Origin: Dunaliella salina
Taxonomy: Eukaryota; Chlorophyta; Chlorophyceae; Chlamydomonadales; Dunaliellaceae
DNA: 15,528 bases
Direction: 5' to 3'
Assembly: GCA_002284615.2 (NCBI GenBank)
Contig: MU069556.1
Coordinates: 326,823 to 342,350, forward strand
The notes below the pieces were generated by a model that saw nothing but the letters and a program-made list of their open reading frames with translations, ran no database searches and was not told where the DNA came from. Both the position numbers and the translations under genes were made by a program. Shown here piece by piece: positions 7,043 through 15,327 of this stretch (the first letter of the stretch is position 1; every line of letters begins with the position of its first letter).

Positions 7043-7133
7043 TTTGGTTGCAGAGGTTGCAGGTATGGCTGTTCGTTAGGTGTGCTGGCTCTTTGTTGGC
7101 TGCAGACTTCAAAAATGTTGTGCGTGTCGTGAT
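7027..7133 (-). repeat. Inverted repeat, right arm (family X fragment, copy G)
   Basis: Reverse-complement copy of 6751-6857, separated by 169 bp. It is an antisense piece of the same family joined to the broken end of copy D. Weak similarity may continue to about 7165 but is not convincing. Confidence 0.88.
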
Positions 7134-7654
7134 CCATACTGCATTTCTCCTAATACCATGCTAAGGCACAACAAGCGGCCATGCCGAATTTCTCATCTGA
7201 AATCAGGTTTGCCTGCCTTTTATGGGGCATCCTGTGGGTGTATGCGGCCAAAAATGACCAGAAATCTGCTATTTTCAAGCGCAGAATGCCTAATAGGCAA
7301 CAGTTCCCCCAGATTAGCAAATCCATGGATAATTATCCATATCCAATACTTATAAGTATTGATCTCACTCATCCACTCATGCAAAAACTGTCCCATTTGG
7401 ACCAGGTCCAGGTCTGGATTTATTTTATGTGATCTGAGCTGAAGTGACGCTTTTGGGAGCTCCCTTAATTCCCCTGGGGTCGATTTTTGGAATTCTAAGT
7501 ATGCACAGGTAGCCTGCTGCTGTGGCCTTGGCAGAGCATCGGGTCAGGCAAGAGTCCAGGTCCGTCAATCAAGGGGTTAGTCAACCATGGTGCTGTCGTG
7601 TGTGGCTCACATTCAAATGTAAATCCCTCATCACTGGCACGAGCTTGATGGCAT
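7134..7654. other. Stretch with no recognised gene
   Basis: Short open frames here have no readable motifs and look like chance. No repeat structure stands out apart from the duplication that starts at 7655. Confidence 0.6.
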
Positions 7655-7728
7655 GGGCTCGCTGTTGTCCATTTCAATGCTTAGATTTGATGGGCTTGCT
7701 CTTGTCCATTTCAATGCTTGGATTTGAT
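7655..7728. repeat. 37-bp tandem duplication
   Basis: 7655-7691 and 7692-7728 are two adjacent copies sharing the core TGTCCATTTCAATGCTT and differing at a few positions. It lies just before the start of the reverse transcriptase remnant. Confidence 0.9.
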
Positions 7729-7762
7729 TGTGTAGCTGCCCCTTTTTATTAAATATGCGACT

Positions 7763-8088
7763 GTGGTGCGCCCGCGGGCCAATGGCCGGGGCACTGAGAG
7801 GGTGAATGTGCTGGTGCCATACATTGCTCGGCTTTTCAAGCTTTTCTATGACAAGGCTCGCATCCCTGATTGTTGGAAAAAGGTTAAGCTGGCCCCTTGT
7901 ACAAAAAGGGCCCTCTCCTTAAACCTAACTGCTACTGCATGCTGGCTTTTAGTGGCACAAAGCACTGCTTGTATGCTAATGTGATTTGTTCTCTTGTCAC
8001 AGACTGGTGCTTGGCGTCAATAAGATTCCTGACACACAATTTGGTTTCTGCCCAGGCAGGAACACCCTCCAGCCCATCTACATCTTAA
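7763..8088 (+). pseudogene. Reverse transcriptase fingers region
   Basis: The readable sequence is VLVPYIARLFKLFYDKARIP, then DCWKKVKLAP in frame 2, continued as YKKGPLLKPNCYCMLAFSG and LYANVICSLVTDWC in frame 1. The P-x-x-W-K-x-x-x-L-x-P-x-Y-K-K-G pattern is the conserved start of LINE RT domains (motifs 0-1). A frameshift at about 7890-7900 and another at about 8015 separate it from the palm domain. The first few codons (RPRANGRG) do not look like RT and may be flanking sequence. Confidence 0.85.
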
Positions 8089-9479
8089 GGCACCTACAGC
8101 ATGCTGCATGCACGATCTAGCCTGGGCGATCTAGCCGGCTACACACAGCTTTCATTGACTTTAAGCAAGCCTACAATATCATCTTTAGGCAGGCACTCTG
8201 GCAGCACCTGCAGCGCACACGCATGCCCACTCCTCTCTTGTCCATCATGGAAAGTATGTACGATGCTGATGAGTATATTTTGAGGGATGGACAGAAGACT
8301 GCTCGGGTGAGCCCTAACACGGGTGAGCCCTAACACGGTGAAAAGCAGGAATGTCCTTTATCCCCTCTGCTTTTCTCTCTGTCTGTGAATGACATTGATG
8401 AAATTGTGGAGAGGGTGCAAGGTGCTGTCACGGGTACAGCTGAGTTCCATGTGACGCACATGTTGTACGCTGATGACCTGACTCTGATGGCCAATGATCC
8501 TCATGCTTTGCAGGCCATGCTGAATCGCTTGCATGCATATGCTCAGCAAAAGCACTTAATTATCAACACCGCAAAGTCTGAGGTAATTCACTTCAATTCC
8601 TCAGGCTCAGATTTGCCTGTGTTTCATGTTAAGGGGGTGCCACTGGCACACAAGGAGTCTTTTAAGTACCTCGGCATGACGTTTCACAAGCGGATGAGCA
8701 TGACTAAGTCCTCTGAGCATGCTACTGGTCCGTTCATGGCGTCTGCTTTTCAGGTCCGTCAATTTGTTCGTGAGCACTCTCTGGCAAATAGGCCATATGT
8801 CTCTCTGTGGCTTGGGAAGACGTATGTGGTTCCGGCTGGACTGTATGCAGGGCAGGTGTGGGGAACTGAGTACATTAAAGAGGGCAAGGAGTTTGCGAGT
8901 GACCTGCAAGTGCGGCACATGGGTTATCTAAAAAGCACGCTGGGTGTCAAACGTACCACTCCAAACTGGGCCGTTTTGCGGGAGTGTGGTCATGAGCCGC
9001 TCCAGTTTTATTGGTTCAGATCTGTTGTTAAAATGTATAATAGCATGCTCAGGTCCAATAGCAAGACGCTGAGAAGCGTGCTGAAAGTGGATCTGAACAT
9101 TCATTCTCATGAGCCTTCTTGCTGGACTACTCAAGTCTTAGATGCCCTTCAAGGCTTGCGGCGCTGTGATTCCTTTGTTGAAGCTGTGTGGCAGGGTACT
9201 CCTACTCCTACTCAAGAGTTCACTGCTGACCTCAGACACAGGTTGCGGGCAGTGTGGAAGGGTGTTGAGGGAGTAAACCCGCGAGAGACTTACAGTAAAT
9301 TGGCAACCTATCAAACTTCGTTTGCACTGCCTTTTGACCACAATGTGCGTGCCCCAGCCCGCTTACCAAGACACATGCATTTGGATCTGTCTCAACATGT
9401 CGTGAGGGATGTTAGCCGTTTCAGATTCAGGGCACACAGACTGAAGGCGGAGACAGGGGCTTGGGATTCTCTTGTGTGA
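8019..9479 (+). pseudogene. LINE reverse transcriptase palm and thumb
   Basis: One frame runs from 8019 to the TGA at 9477-9479 with two stops (TAG 8118-8120, TAA 8331-8333), the last 364 codons being open. Visible motifs are KIPDTQFGFCPGRNTLQPI (motif 2), TAFIDFKQAYNIIF (motif A, first catalytic Asp), QECPLSPLLFSLSVNDI (motif B), HMLYADDLTLMAN (motif C with the YADD catalytic pair), LNRLHAYAQQKHLIINTAKS (motif D region) and FKYLGMTF (motif E). The thumb includes VKRTTPNWAVLRECGHEPLQ and FYWFRSVVKMYNSML. RT copies element RNA into DNA at the target nick. Compared with usual LINE motifs, AYD is AYN and QGCPLSP is QECPLSP. The second weakens the dNTP pocket. A 16-bp tandem duplication at 8305-8336 creates the TAA. 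Confidence 0.97.
8305..8336 (+). repeat. 16-bp tandem duplication inside RT
   Basis: GGGTGAGCCCTAACAC is present twice (8305-8320, 8321-8336). The second copy brings TAA into frame just before motif B. The frames upstream and downstream agree as the sequence stands, so a compensating small deletion must lie next to the duplication. Confidence 0.92.
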
Positions 9480-9777
9480 TTGCTTTTCTTGTGATGAGAT
9501 TCAGGATGAAGTCCATGCCCTTTTGACGTGCAGAAACGCAGGTGTTTGTGATATGAGGAGAAAATTTGCTTACTTGTTCAGCTGCTTCTCTGGTGTTTTT
9601 TCAATGGAAGAACCTTATTTACAGCAAGTTAGTCTCCAAGTTGTGCATGAATTCCTCTTGCAACACAACAACAAGCTTTATTTGTTGATTTCTGAGCTTA
9701 TGGATATTATGTTGGCTGGCGAGGACCAGTCACAGGCCGATCAGTCGAACAATCTGGCTGAAGGCCCCCCCATTTAA
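9472..9777 (+). pseudogene. C-terminal CCHC knuckle of the LINE protein
   Basis: One frame over from RT, CDCFSCDEIQDEVHALLTC gives a C-x2-C-x7-H-x4-C knuckle. It follows the RT thumb end SRFRFRAHRLKAETGAWDS. Then come FSMEEPYLQQVSLQVVHEFL and NNKLYLLISELMDIML, a helical tail, and the TAA at 9775-9777. A one-base insertion near 9470 moved it out of the RT frame. The knuckle binds nucleic acid in LINE proteins. The first codon TTG is only the edge of the frame. Confidence 0.85.
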
Positions 9778-9797
9778 ATCTGTAAATCTGTAAATCA
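9778..9797 (+). repeat. Probable LINE 3' end
   Basis: Directly after the stop codon, AATCTGTA and AATCTGTA repeat in tandem and then continue as AATCAATG. Short tandem units at the very end are common LINE 3' termini. If correct, this element has almost no 3' UTR. Confidence 0.4.
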
Positions 9798-10641
9798 ATG
9801 CTTACACGGTTCACGCAACAAGCCAGATCAATGCTGCACCGTCAGAAGCTCACCTCCTACTGCCCGTTATCTGCTGCAGCTACGCCATTTTTCCAAATTC
9901 TACTTCCAGGAATTTCAATTTATTTGCACTTCACTCTCATTTCGTAATACTTTGTACTTGAAGCAAGGGATTAGTTCTTTGACTTCGTAAGGTTTCGTTT
10001 TTGGGTCAAATAATTACTAATTTACGAACCTATGATATTAGATTTTCAAGTCATGTGGTGAAAGTCACCTTGGGGTGTGAACACTACTACATTGAAGAAA
10101 ACCCAGGTTGGATGCCTTGATCCGCAATGCTTTCTGCCATATGAAAGCAGTGACCCATTAGCATGATCAAATACTGCAACCTTAACACTCCCCTGAGGTG
10201 GGTATCTGAACTGAGCCCAAGCCTGCAGCTGAGAGGTCCATTACAGATCTGCACAGTGGAATCCTTTCCCTCATACAATGCTCACAACTGGGTCATCACT
10301 GGTTTCGTGAAATCGATCTCCTGCATCAGAAGGCTCTTAAATTGCAATCATCGTCCCATATTCTATCTGTCCTAATCTAGGAGCTGAGCTTAAGTGTTCA
10401 GGATGACCAAAGCAATCGGAGATATGGCCTTCTACTTGCCAGCTGTTGCTACATAATCAATCCTGAAAAGCGACAACTTAGCAGAAACAAACACGCATTG
10501 GATCCCAGGAATCAATGAAGGCTGGAAGTCCCAATTCTATGCCCATTTAATGGCTGAGACGCAAAAGGATGAGCCAGAGCTTCTCATGCCTGCTGCCAAT
10601 CTTCGATTTGGAGACAGTGGAAGTGAGAGTCTATGCTGACA
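9798..10641. other. Stretch with no recognised gene
   Basis: No motif is readable in any of the short open frames, including those at 10087-10278 (-) and 10163-10375 (+). A stretch near 10494-10635 reads WIPGINEGWKSQFYAHLMAE and onward without a stop, but shows no domain I know. Confidence 0.55.
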
Positions 10642-10864
10642 CAGCCAGCGTGCATATAAAGGAAAGACTCAACAGCCAGCGTGCATATGAAGGAAAGACT
10701 CAACATCCAGCGTGCATATGAAGGAAAGATTCAACAGCCAGCTTGCATGAAGGAAAGACTCAACAGCCAGCGTGCATATGAAGGAAAGACCCAACAGCCA
10801 GCGTGCATATGAAGGAAAGACTCAACAGCCAGCGTGCATATGAAGGAAAGACCCAACAGCCAGC
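10642..10864. repeat. 31-bp minisatellite, about 7 copies
   Basis: Units start at 10642, 10673, 10704, 10735, 10764, 10795 and 10826, followed by a partial unit at 10857. The unit begins CAGCCAGCGTGCATATGAAG and continues GAAAGACTCAA. The fourth unit is 29 bp because it lacks AT, and several units carry C for T in GACTCAA. A period of 31 bp cannot keep a reading frame, so it is not coding. There are no variable spacers, so it is not a CRISPR array. Confidence 0.96.
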
Positions 10865-11287
10865 ACTGATAAACAGGGTCCCACCGACTTTTGATTAGGA
10901 AACCTCCTAATAAACAGATTCAAAAGTTCAACACAACAAACAGAAAATACAGCGACAAATCCCAGGTCCTCCACAACAAGATCACTATCAACTTAACGCG
11001 TCCACAAGCAGGTATGATGAAAGCTATGAATTCTGGACCACAGGCGTCGACCCTGTTACGCATGTGGAGCCCCACAATACAATGGACTCCCAACCAGAGA
11101 AGACGCCACCCCCAGCACTGCGGGGCATCTACTCCTTTTGGGTAGCATTTGTCTCAGGCACAAACTTTGTCCATTGGATGAAAAGTTTAAAGGCGCCCAA
11201 TCTTCACCCTCCATAAAGCACATGTTAGAGCCAAGCATGCTAAGACACATGACAGCCTCCTCATAAAAGTCTTTCCTGTGAGCATGT
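10865..11287. other. Stretch with no recognised gene
   Basis: Two short open frames without motifs. One frame reads YDESYEFWTTGVDPVTHVEP and then GIYSFWVAFVSGTNFVHWMK. This may be part of the same decayed unit as 11288-11560, but nothing in it can be assigned. Confidence 0.5.
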
Positions 11288-11560
11288 ATGCCTGTGATTA
11301 CATTCTACAACGATCAACAACAAACACCAGATCAGGAAGATCGAGGACTTGAACATGCATACCCTGCCTGGTCATTATTACCCAGCCATGCAGAAGTTGG
11401 CTGTGACAGGATGATAGTCAGGTTTAGAAATGCTAATTTGCTCATCCCGGGAACAGCAGAAAGACACAGCACACAATTTATTCAGCTCAACCTGAAACAT
11501 CATGATGGCATGCAGCGACTCTGTTACCAAGCACAGCAAGCATGTATGCTGGCATGCTAA
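11288..11560 (+). pseudogene. Possible family X N-terminal fragment, copy E
   Basis: The 90-codon frame contains CDRMIVRFRNANLLIPGTAE followed by QLNLKHHDGMQRLCYQAQQA. Copy D has RCEIWLRNVDLMVPGSNKDS followed by a region ending KGKCAGIITPHRLQILLQAY. The shared pattern is C-x-I/M-x(2-4)-R-N-x-x-L-x-x-P-G, at a comparable distance before a helix of aromatic and Gln residues. The match covers only about 20 residues and could be chance, so this is a tentative remnant of the block between the PHD and methyltransferase-like domains. Confidence 0.35.
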
Positions 11561-11592
11561 TGGAATGGTACCCCTCAGATGATCACACAGGG

Positions 11593-12255
11593 CTGACGTT
11601 GACCTTGCACGACAGCACAGCCTTTTGGCGAGTTGCGTAGCTGTCTTCACTTTCCTTTGTCATGGCCACTTCTATCAATTACAGTTGGCCACTCTTACAT
11701 GGCCTGCTGTAAGCAACACTGGACTGGCACGGCAGCACAGAAGCTTCGGCGTACTGGTAAGTCGCGCAGCTGTATTCCCTCCTTTCCTCTTTTCATGCCA
11801 CTCTTGCATGGTTGTATGCAACTGGCAGACGCTGGCCTTGCTTGACAGCACGGAAGTGCCGACCTATTAGCAGAGTGCTGTCTTCTCTTTCTTTGTTTTG
11901 CCACTCTACATGGCCTTCTCTAACTGATGCTGGCCTTGCATGACAGCATGGAAGCGCCAGCCTGTTGGCAAGTCCTATAGCTGTCTTCCCCTTCCTCTTT
12001 TTGGTGCCACTCTACGTGGTCGTATGTGACTGACCGTGACTGTGGCTATAGCCCAGCAGTCATGCGTTCTGACTGAGTGGCTCCTTCCATGTAAACCTGT
12101 TAAGCTGTATGTGACTGACCAATTGACGCTGACCTTGCGTGATAGACAGCACAAAACCCTTCTTGGCCTTCAGCTTAGTCGAATGGCATTCATTACCTGC
12201 GACCACCACACCAGGAAAAACCGGAAGCATGCCACACTGGTAAGTCGCGAGACCT
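11593..12255. repeat. Degenerate tandem array, unit about 100-120 bp
   Basis: The anchor GACAGCAC (or one base off) recurs at 11611, 11731, 11844, 11942 and 12145, each preceded by CTGRCCTTGC-like sequence. It is followed by AAGTCGCGTAGCTGTCTTCC-like text, a pyrimidine run and GCCACTCTACATGGCC. Spacings are 120, 113, 98 and 203 (two units with one eroded). The units are strongly diverged, so the array is old. Short open frames across it carry no motif. Confidence 0.75.
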
Positions 12256-12774
12256 CAACATCCAATGGTGCACAAGCGTTTAGGACTGAGGCAGGTCTCT
12301 GGGGTGCAAGAATTTGAAACCGACGCAACAGAAGCTGTACATGGCAGTATCTACTACTCGAGAGGGTGTGTTGCATAGTGCACTGGATTTCATTCCAGCT
12401 GCTGTTGGCATGCACTCACTGTGACTTGCATCTGATCACTACATCTATTATGTATCCACATTGTTGCTGGCGTCTTTGATCACCCTCCCCAACTGCTCGT
12501 CACAATTAAATAATCAATAAATTCATATTTGACAGCAACAAGTGCCCATAAATTGTCCATGATGATTGATGAGCCCAGGAGGGCTATACGTCTTCCGAGG
12601 CCACAGGTCCAGCACTACCCAATTATGAAGGGGCATCCAGCCCTTGCAATGTAGTGCCAGGCCATTTTGGCAATGATATCCTTTTATAGAAGCTGCATGC
12701 AAAGGATACAAGACACCCTATCGGGCACACCAGCCAAGAATGGCACGGGCATGACCGCACTGGACAGGCACAAG
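12256..12774. other. Stretch with no recognised gene
   Basis: No motif, RNA gene or clear repeat is visible. Composition is mixed with a short AT-rich part near 12505-12530. Confidence 0.55.
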
Positions 12775-13035
12775 CTGGCTGCATGGCACAAGCACAAGCA
12801 TGACTGAATGGAAGCATGGCCGCATGCCCGCATGGCTGCATGGCACAAGTATGAGCATGGTTGCATGGATGCATAGCACAAGCACAAGCACGGTTGCATG
12901 GCTGCATGATTGCACGGCACAAGCCCAAGCATGGCTGCATGATTGCACGGCACAAGCCCAAGCATGGCTGCATGATTGCATGGCACAAGCGTGAGCATGG
13001 TCGCTTGGCTGCATGGCACGAGCAAAAACATGGCC
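12775..13035. repeat. 33-bp minisatellite rich in GCATGG and CACAAGC
   Basis: Clear units lie at 12855-12887, 12896-12928, 12929-12961, 12962-12994 and 12995-13027. The units at 12896 and 12929 are identical; each starts GCATGGCTGCATGATTGCAC. Earlier units from about 12775 are shorter and more diverged. Because 33 is a multiple of 3, open frames of up to 143 codons appear on both strands as 11-residue repeats. They are a product of the repeat, not evidence of genes. Confidence 0.93.
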
Positions 13036-13143
13036 AAAAGATTGTATAGCACAATCATGGAATAGAATCAAACTGAGTTCTACTGCACTTTCTGTACTTT
13101 TGCTCTGGGAAGAGCCAGCAAATGGCGAATGCATGCTTGAAAT

Positions 13144-13395
13144 TTGTCCTTAACCAGAGGGTCCAAGGTGTTGGGAGTGCCTTACATCGTTTTGGATTGG
13201 GCTTTAGGGTTTGTCTGGGCTTTTATCATGGCACACCAAGCACACCAGTGGATTCCCCAGCCTCAACTAATCCCTGTGGATCAGTTCATTTTCAGCACCA
13301 ATGTTTCAAGGTGGGGTCTGTATGTAGGACCACAGGTGCATGCCACAGATTGCGGGCCACAGGATAGGCAAAGGCACTGCAGATCATACATGTGA
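13144..13395 (+). other. Open stretch, possible retroelement RNase H trace
   Basis: An 83-codon frame contains HQWIPQPQLIPVDQFIFSTN followed by VSRWGLYVGPQVHATDCG. This recalls the start of RNase H in DIRS-like and related elements, where a strand ending in TDAS is followed by WGA and a second strand. The key Asp would be Asn here and only one motif is present. No neighbouring domain supports it, so treat it as unassigned. Confidence 0.2.
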
Positions 13396-13464
13396 GTGAT
13401 GGGCCCAACACCTTCACATACATACAAGTCTTCCTTCCACGAGGCACAGACACAACAAACCCTT

Positions 13465-13604
13465 CCACATTCCCCATGTAGTCTCCATCATTTCCTAGTA
13501 ATCCCCAGAGTAGTGCCATCTTCAGACCATGTGGATCCTCCCACCCTTTCCTATTGTTTCCGGACCATGATGATCAGACCATGCAGATCAGTCCACACCT
13601 CCAG
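13465..13604 (+). repeat. Dispersed 129-bp-period repeat, left block
   Basis: This stretch matches 14975-15095 and 15085-15147 at roughly three quarters of positions by eye. Shared landmarks are TCCATCAT-TCC-AGTAAT, CCAGAGTAGTGCC, CCATGATGATCAGACCATGC and GATC near CCACC. A little over one unit is present. Confidence 0.78.
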
Positions 13605-13877
13605 TGTTGTTTCAGATGGGGGCGACGGAGGCCGGAAATGGGAATGTTTCAAATGTTCCCTGAGTATCTGCGCCCCAACTGCAGAGGTTGAAGCTTAGGA
13701 CCAATTCCTGTGGCATCCATCGCACCTGAGCTTAAATCTTGCCAGTCAGGGCGCACCTGCCTATCGGCCACAGCGTGAACCCTAGCTTTGACCACCAAAC
13801 CTCCATCCCAGATCACCCACTGCACCGAATTGGTTGACTTCTAGTGACTTGGTGTCCTTGTATCAAAATAATGTCCC
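13605..13877. other. Stretch with no recognised gene
   Basis: Nothing recognisable on either strand. It separates the left 129-bp repeat block from the terminal inverted repeat element. Confidence 0.5.
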
Positions 13878-13901
13878 GTAGCTCCACGACCAGTTCGAAG
13901 G
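13878..13901 (+). repeat. Left terminal inverted repeat
   Basis: First 18 bases are the exact reverse complement of 14561-14578; the next six match at four positions. Confidence 0.9.
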
Positions 13902-14055
13902 GTCCCCCCAAAATATTCAATTTATTCAGTTTGAATGGCTCATTTCAAACCTGCAGAAATTAATATGTCAATTCGAAGGGCACTTCGAAGGATTCGAATG
14001 GCTCAATGATGGCCTTAATTTCTCAATACGAATACCCAATTCAAATCTTGCTGCA

Positions 14056-14057
<2 letters not shown>

Positions 14058-14087
<30 letters not shown>
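14058..14087. repeat. (GCT)10 trinucleotide repeat
   Basis: Ten perfect GCT units followed by interrupted GCT/GAT/GTT units to about 14140. It lies inside the inverted-repeat element and produces a polyserine readout on the minus strand. Confidence 0.97.
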
Positions 14088-14088
<1 letters not shown>

Positions 14089-14227
14089 GCTGCTGGAGGG
14101 CTGCTGATGCTGTTGGAGGTTATGCTGATGCTGATGCTGCCACAAGGAAGCTTGCACAGGCCTGGAAGAGCTGTCAGAAGTGGAGTTACATGAGAGAGGT
14201 TACAGTGCGCCCATGCAAAAACACTCG

Positions 14228-14260
14228 AGCCCATGCAACATTTGATGTTGCAACCGGGCT
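14228..14260. repeat. Short hairpin
   Basis: GCAACAT and ATGTTGC (14235-14251) form a 7-bp stem with a 3-base loop, enclosed by AGCCC and GGGCT. It lies within the inverted-repeat element. No U-run follows and no role is evident. Confidence 0.55.
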
Positions 14261-14554
14261 GTCACCTAAAGGACACCCTACGGGGAACCTTTTGCTGTAC
14301 TGACGGCCCCTTCCTGCCTGCCTGGGCCTTGGCAAGCTTGTTCTGGGTCGCTAAGAGCTGCTGGGTGGGGGAAACAGGCTCCAGCCACTTAGCTAAGGGG
14401 TTAGAGCTTGAGATGGGGTCCTCAGAGGCCATTTTCAGCACTTGCTCTTTTCAGCCCCGAAATGAATTAATAATTTGAACAAAATTCGACAGCCCAGGAA
14501 ATAATTAATTGCAGATTTTGAATTTTGGGGTTCAAACGCCCAAGAATTAATTAA

Positions 14555-14578
14555 CTTTCAAACTGGTCGTGGAGCTAC
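14555..14578 (-). repeat. Right terminal inverted repeat
   Basis: Reverse-complement partner of 13878-13901. Confidence 0.9.
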
Positions 14579-14955
14579 AGTCATTGCAAAAAATGGCGTG
14601 AAAAGACCTTGTGGTTGGTGAGAAACAGAATGTCAGCCATTTTTCTTAGAGAAAGTATAGCACAAGGGGTGCCAAGCATGTCGGTTTTGACCTCCTCCTT
14701 TCCTTTTTTTGAACATGCAGGATGTTTACTTACTGTATGGGTACTACAAGCACAAAATGTTGGGAGTGAAAAATGGTCCCAGGGCGAAGCTCTGGACCAC
14801 TTTTAGGTGATCTGAGGCCAGAAGAGTGATCTGGGATCCTCCAATTTTCTTCATTTTTCCTCAATAATAATAATAATTATGGATAATAATGGTTGAAATG
14901 GTCAGATTCGAAAAAGAAAGGAGGTGAAGAACATAATTAGTGGTATAAGCCAGTT
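14579..14955. other. Stretch with no recognised gene, ending in AAT repeats
   Basis: No motif is visible in the short open frames. 14863-14893 is a (TAA)n-like microsatellite with interruptions. Confidence 0.55.
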
Positions 14956-14974
14956 GACCCCCCCTGGCGTTTTT

Positions 14975-15147
14975 TCCATCATATCCCAGTAATTTCCAGT
15001 ATAGTGCCCTCGTTTGGCCATGCAGATCCTTCCACGCTTTCCTCCCAGGTCCCAGGCCATGATGATTAGACCATGCAGACCACTCCACATTTACAGAGCG
15101 GTCCCCATCAGTTCCTTGTAATTTCCAGTGCAGTGCCTTCATTAGAC
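14975..15147 (+). repeat. Dispersed 129-bp-period repeat, right block
   Basis: Contains one nearly full unit (14975-15095) and the start of a second (15085-15147), with TAATTTCCAGTATAGTGCC near 14990 and TAATTTCCAGTGCAGTGCC near 15119. Offset between the two is about 129 bp. Both match 13465-13604 in the same orientation. Confidence 0.78.
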
Positions 15148-15175
15148 GACACGACTAAGCGTCATGGAATGCTGT

Positions 15176-15327
15176 GGCATCAGGAAGGCAAATGTTGGCA
15201 TCAGGAAGGCAAATGCTGGCAAATGCTGGCATCAGGAAGGCAATGCTGGTCGACAAAGGCAATGCTGGCATCAGGAAGGCAATGCTGGACGATTAAGGGT
15301 CATGAAATGCTGGCATCAGGAAGGCAA
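15176..15327. repeat. Interrupted array of GGCATCAGGAAGGCAA
   Basis: Five exact copies of this 16-base core start at 15176, 15197, 15228, 15267 and 15312. The shortest spacing is 21 bp; other gaps hold partial units such as AAATGCTGGC. The sequences GTCATGGAATGCTG before the first copy and GTCATGAAATGCTG before the last suggest a higher-order unit of about 136 bp. Not coding. Confidence 0.93.

Larger units (their letters stand above)
7763..9777 (+). mobile_element. LINE remnant with reverse transcriptase, 5'-truncated
   Basis: Continuous similarity to a LINE reverse transcriptase runs from the fingers region (about 7799) to the C-terminal zinc knuckle and stop at 9775-9777. It passes through four frame segments: 2, then 1 near 7890, 0 near 8020 and 1 near 9472. 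In-frame stops are TAG 8118 and TAA 8331. The N-terminal endonuclease and the start of RT are absent, as expected from incomplete reverse transcription. Single indels separate long clean stretches, so it is younger than the chromovirus remnant. Confidence 0.9.
13878..14578. mobile_element. Non-autonomous element with terminal inverted repeats (MITE-like)
   Basis: The ends are inverted repeats: 13878-13901 starts GTAGCTCCACGACCAGTT and 14555-14578 ends AACTGGTCGTGGAGCTAC. The outer 18 bp are perfect and 22 of 24 match overall. The subterminal left part has four TTCGAA sites (13894, 13972, 13984, 13993) and a repeated GAATGGCTCA (13933, 13996). The subterminal right part is AT-rich with AATTAATTA motifs. 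No transposase is encoded; the minus-strand frame at 13968-14234 is a polyserine readout of a GCT repeat. The immediate flanks show no convincing target-site duplication, so the superfamily is undetermined. Confidence 0.72.

Noticed and set aside
7763..7798. Start codon of the reverse transcriptase near 7763
   Set aside because: The first codons do not match RT; the element is 5'-truncated, so no true start is present.
10642..10864. CRISPR-like regular array
   Set aside because: Units are contiguous with no variable spacers, and the surroundings are eukaryotic retroelements.
12623..13134. Long overlapping open frames on the minus strand, and shorter ones on the plus strand, Cys/His/Met-rich
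   Set aside because: They are translations of a 33-bp tandem repeat; a period divisible by three keeps frames open on both strands. No domain and no start context.
13200..13215. Telomere-like TTTAGGGTTT
   Set aside because: Single occurrence, no tandem array.
13878..13900. tRNA T-loop-like GTTCGAA near the left inverted repeat
   Set aside because: No acceptor or anticodon stems can be drawn around it; it belongs to the TTCGAA cluster of the DNA element.
13968..14234. Minus-strand protein with polyserine tract
   Set aside because: Produced by the GCT repeat inside the inverted-repeat element; no other motif.
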